Shown one piece after another: positions 62,821 to 64,000 of a DNA stretch of 64,000 bases; the stretch's first letter is position 1; each line of letters begins with the position of its first letter. The notes beneath the pieces were generated by a model that saw nothing but the letters and a program-made list of their open reading frames with translations, did not search any database and was not told the origin of the DNA. The DNA comes from Ailurus styani (Eukaryota; Chordata; Mammalia; Carnivora; Ailuridae), in contig LNAC01000109.1 of the NCBI GenBank assembly GCA_002007465.1, forward strand, positions 2,262,105 through 2,326,104, given 5' to 3'. The position numbers and the translations under genes are program-made.

Positions 62821-64000
62821 AAGCTTGGAGCATTTAAACTTTTCCTTTTTTTGGAAAAAAAAATCTAATCATGGATATATGTATATATAAGTATATTTTC
62901 TAATTTAAGTTGTCATCGTGGAAGAACGAGAATTTGTGAATTTCCTTGTATTTACTGCACAATGTCACATTGTTTTGTTTTGAATTATGCACAGAGGGAT
63001 TGTCTTTTCAGGACTTAGTCCCCCAAAGGTATTATCAGGCCCTGAGGAGGGCAAGACCAGGGTGCAGATGCTTGTTGAGAGCCGACTGAGGTCTGGGGAA
63101 AGGAAGGGAAAGGAGGTGACACATACAATCCACCCTACTGAGACCCAACTCGCCCGAAAATCTCTCAAGCCTCAGGAGACAATTCTGAGATTTTTATCCT
63201 GGGGACAGGAGGCCAGCAAGAGTGTGATGGGGTGAGGCAGGAAGCTGATAGCATAGATTCAGAACCAAGGGTGTTAACAATTACAGAATCCTAAAAAATC
63301 ATTGAATTCACGTGTCTCATTTTATAGGTAGAGAGAGCCCCAATACACAGAGATTCGTTGGGGTGCCTGGGTCCCTGAAGCTAGGAGTCTTGAAGGGAGA
63401 GGAGGCCCCCCTTCCCACCCCTATCCCCCACAGTGGCTACCAGCCCTATTTAGTGTCATGCATTCCCAAAGTCCCTTCATGCTCAGCTTGGGGGTTCAGA
63501 CTCCAGAGGAATAGTTCTGCCTCGGCCCACAGGCCAGGGGCAAAGCCAGTCAGGCACATAAGGGATAAGCAACCACTCTGTCCGTCTCTGTGCCAAGGAT
63601 CCCAAAAGAGCCACTTAGGAATGGCTCTCTCTCCAGAGGAGGCAGGCCGAGATGGGCACCCCGAGGCCCCCAGATTTGGCTAAGATGAGCAGAGAACGCA
63701 CCTCCCACGGAGAACAGCAGGGGACAAGGGAGGAGAGCGCCTGAGGCTCCAAGGACTGAGAGGCGGCTGTTGGCCAGAGACTGAGGGTACTTGGCGGAGG
63801 GATGAGGGACGTGGGTGGATGGGTGTAAAGATGGGCTTGTGAGCAGCCTTGGGCCATCATTTTAGCATCTCAGATGGTCACAGGGGCCGTCCAGGGCCCT
63901 GCCATTTGATTTCGGGATCCTGGGCAGGAGGAAAGCCTTCTGAGGGAAACTTTTCCCAGCTCCCCTCCCCCCCCCCTCCCGCCCTTGGCTGACTACCTCC
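62821..64000. other. Intergenic or intronic sequence to the window end, no gene recognised
   Basis: Mixed unique sequence with a MIR-like scrap near 63270-63345. The GC content rises toward the end and there is a poly-C tract at 63967-63976. No exon could be supported. Confidence 0.45.

Overview
This is nuclear DNA from a mammal, most likely a mustelid-like (arctoid) carnivoran. The evidence is spliced vertebrate genes with GT-AG introns, MIR/L2/L1/MaLR fossils, and about 25 tRNA-derived carnivoran CAN SINEs. The young SINE copies, with head GGGCGCCTGGGTGGCTCAGT, a CT-rich stretch and an AATAAATAAAATCTT tail, are of the arctoid rather than canid or felid type. The species call is inference from SINE subtype as I remember it.

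The window is the syntenic equivalent of part of human 7q11.23 (Williams-Beuren region), reversed relative to the human map. In order it holds: STX1A (+, exon 1 lies before the window; exons 2-10 at 7838-14873; poly(A) signal 16147); BUD23 (-, all 12 coding exons between 28716 and 17038, 281 codons reconstructed without a frame break); DNAJC30 (+, single exon 28923-29603, 226 codons); and VPS37D (-, coding exons 2-4 at 39101-37257, exon 1 hidden in a 526-bp run of N at 40392-40917). From about 41 kb to the end lies a gene desert rich in SINE, L1 and LTR sequence. In human this interval leads to MLXIPL (ChREBP). A GC-rich block at about 51.6-52.0 kb ending in a consensus splice donor on the + strand is, by position, orientation and sequence, a good candidate for the alternative first exon (1b) of MLXIPL.

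The genes are functionally separate: a presynaptic SNARE, an 18S rRNA m7G methyltransferase, a mitochondrial J-protein and an ESCRT-I subunit. They are linked by arrangement. STX1A and BUD23 are tail to tail. BUD23 and DNAJC30 are head to head, sharing a CpG-rich promoter of about 200 bp with two inverted CCAAT boxes, and DNAJC30 starts inside a TISU-like element.

Notable extras are a degenerate tandem array of about 30-bp units in VPS37D intron 1, a diverged pair of LTR-like direct repeats at 30.9-35.4 kb, a CAN SINE with a duplicated head around foreign sequence, and an assembly artefact around a single N at 9971. I see no sign of a novel enzyme system; the window is a well-known mammalian locus with interesting regulatory and repeat detail.
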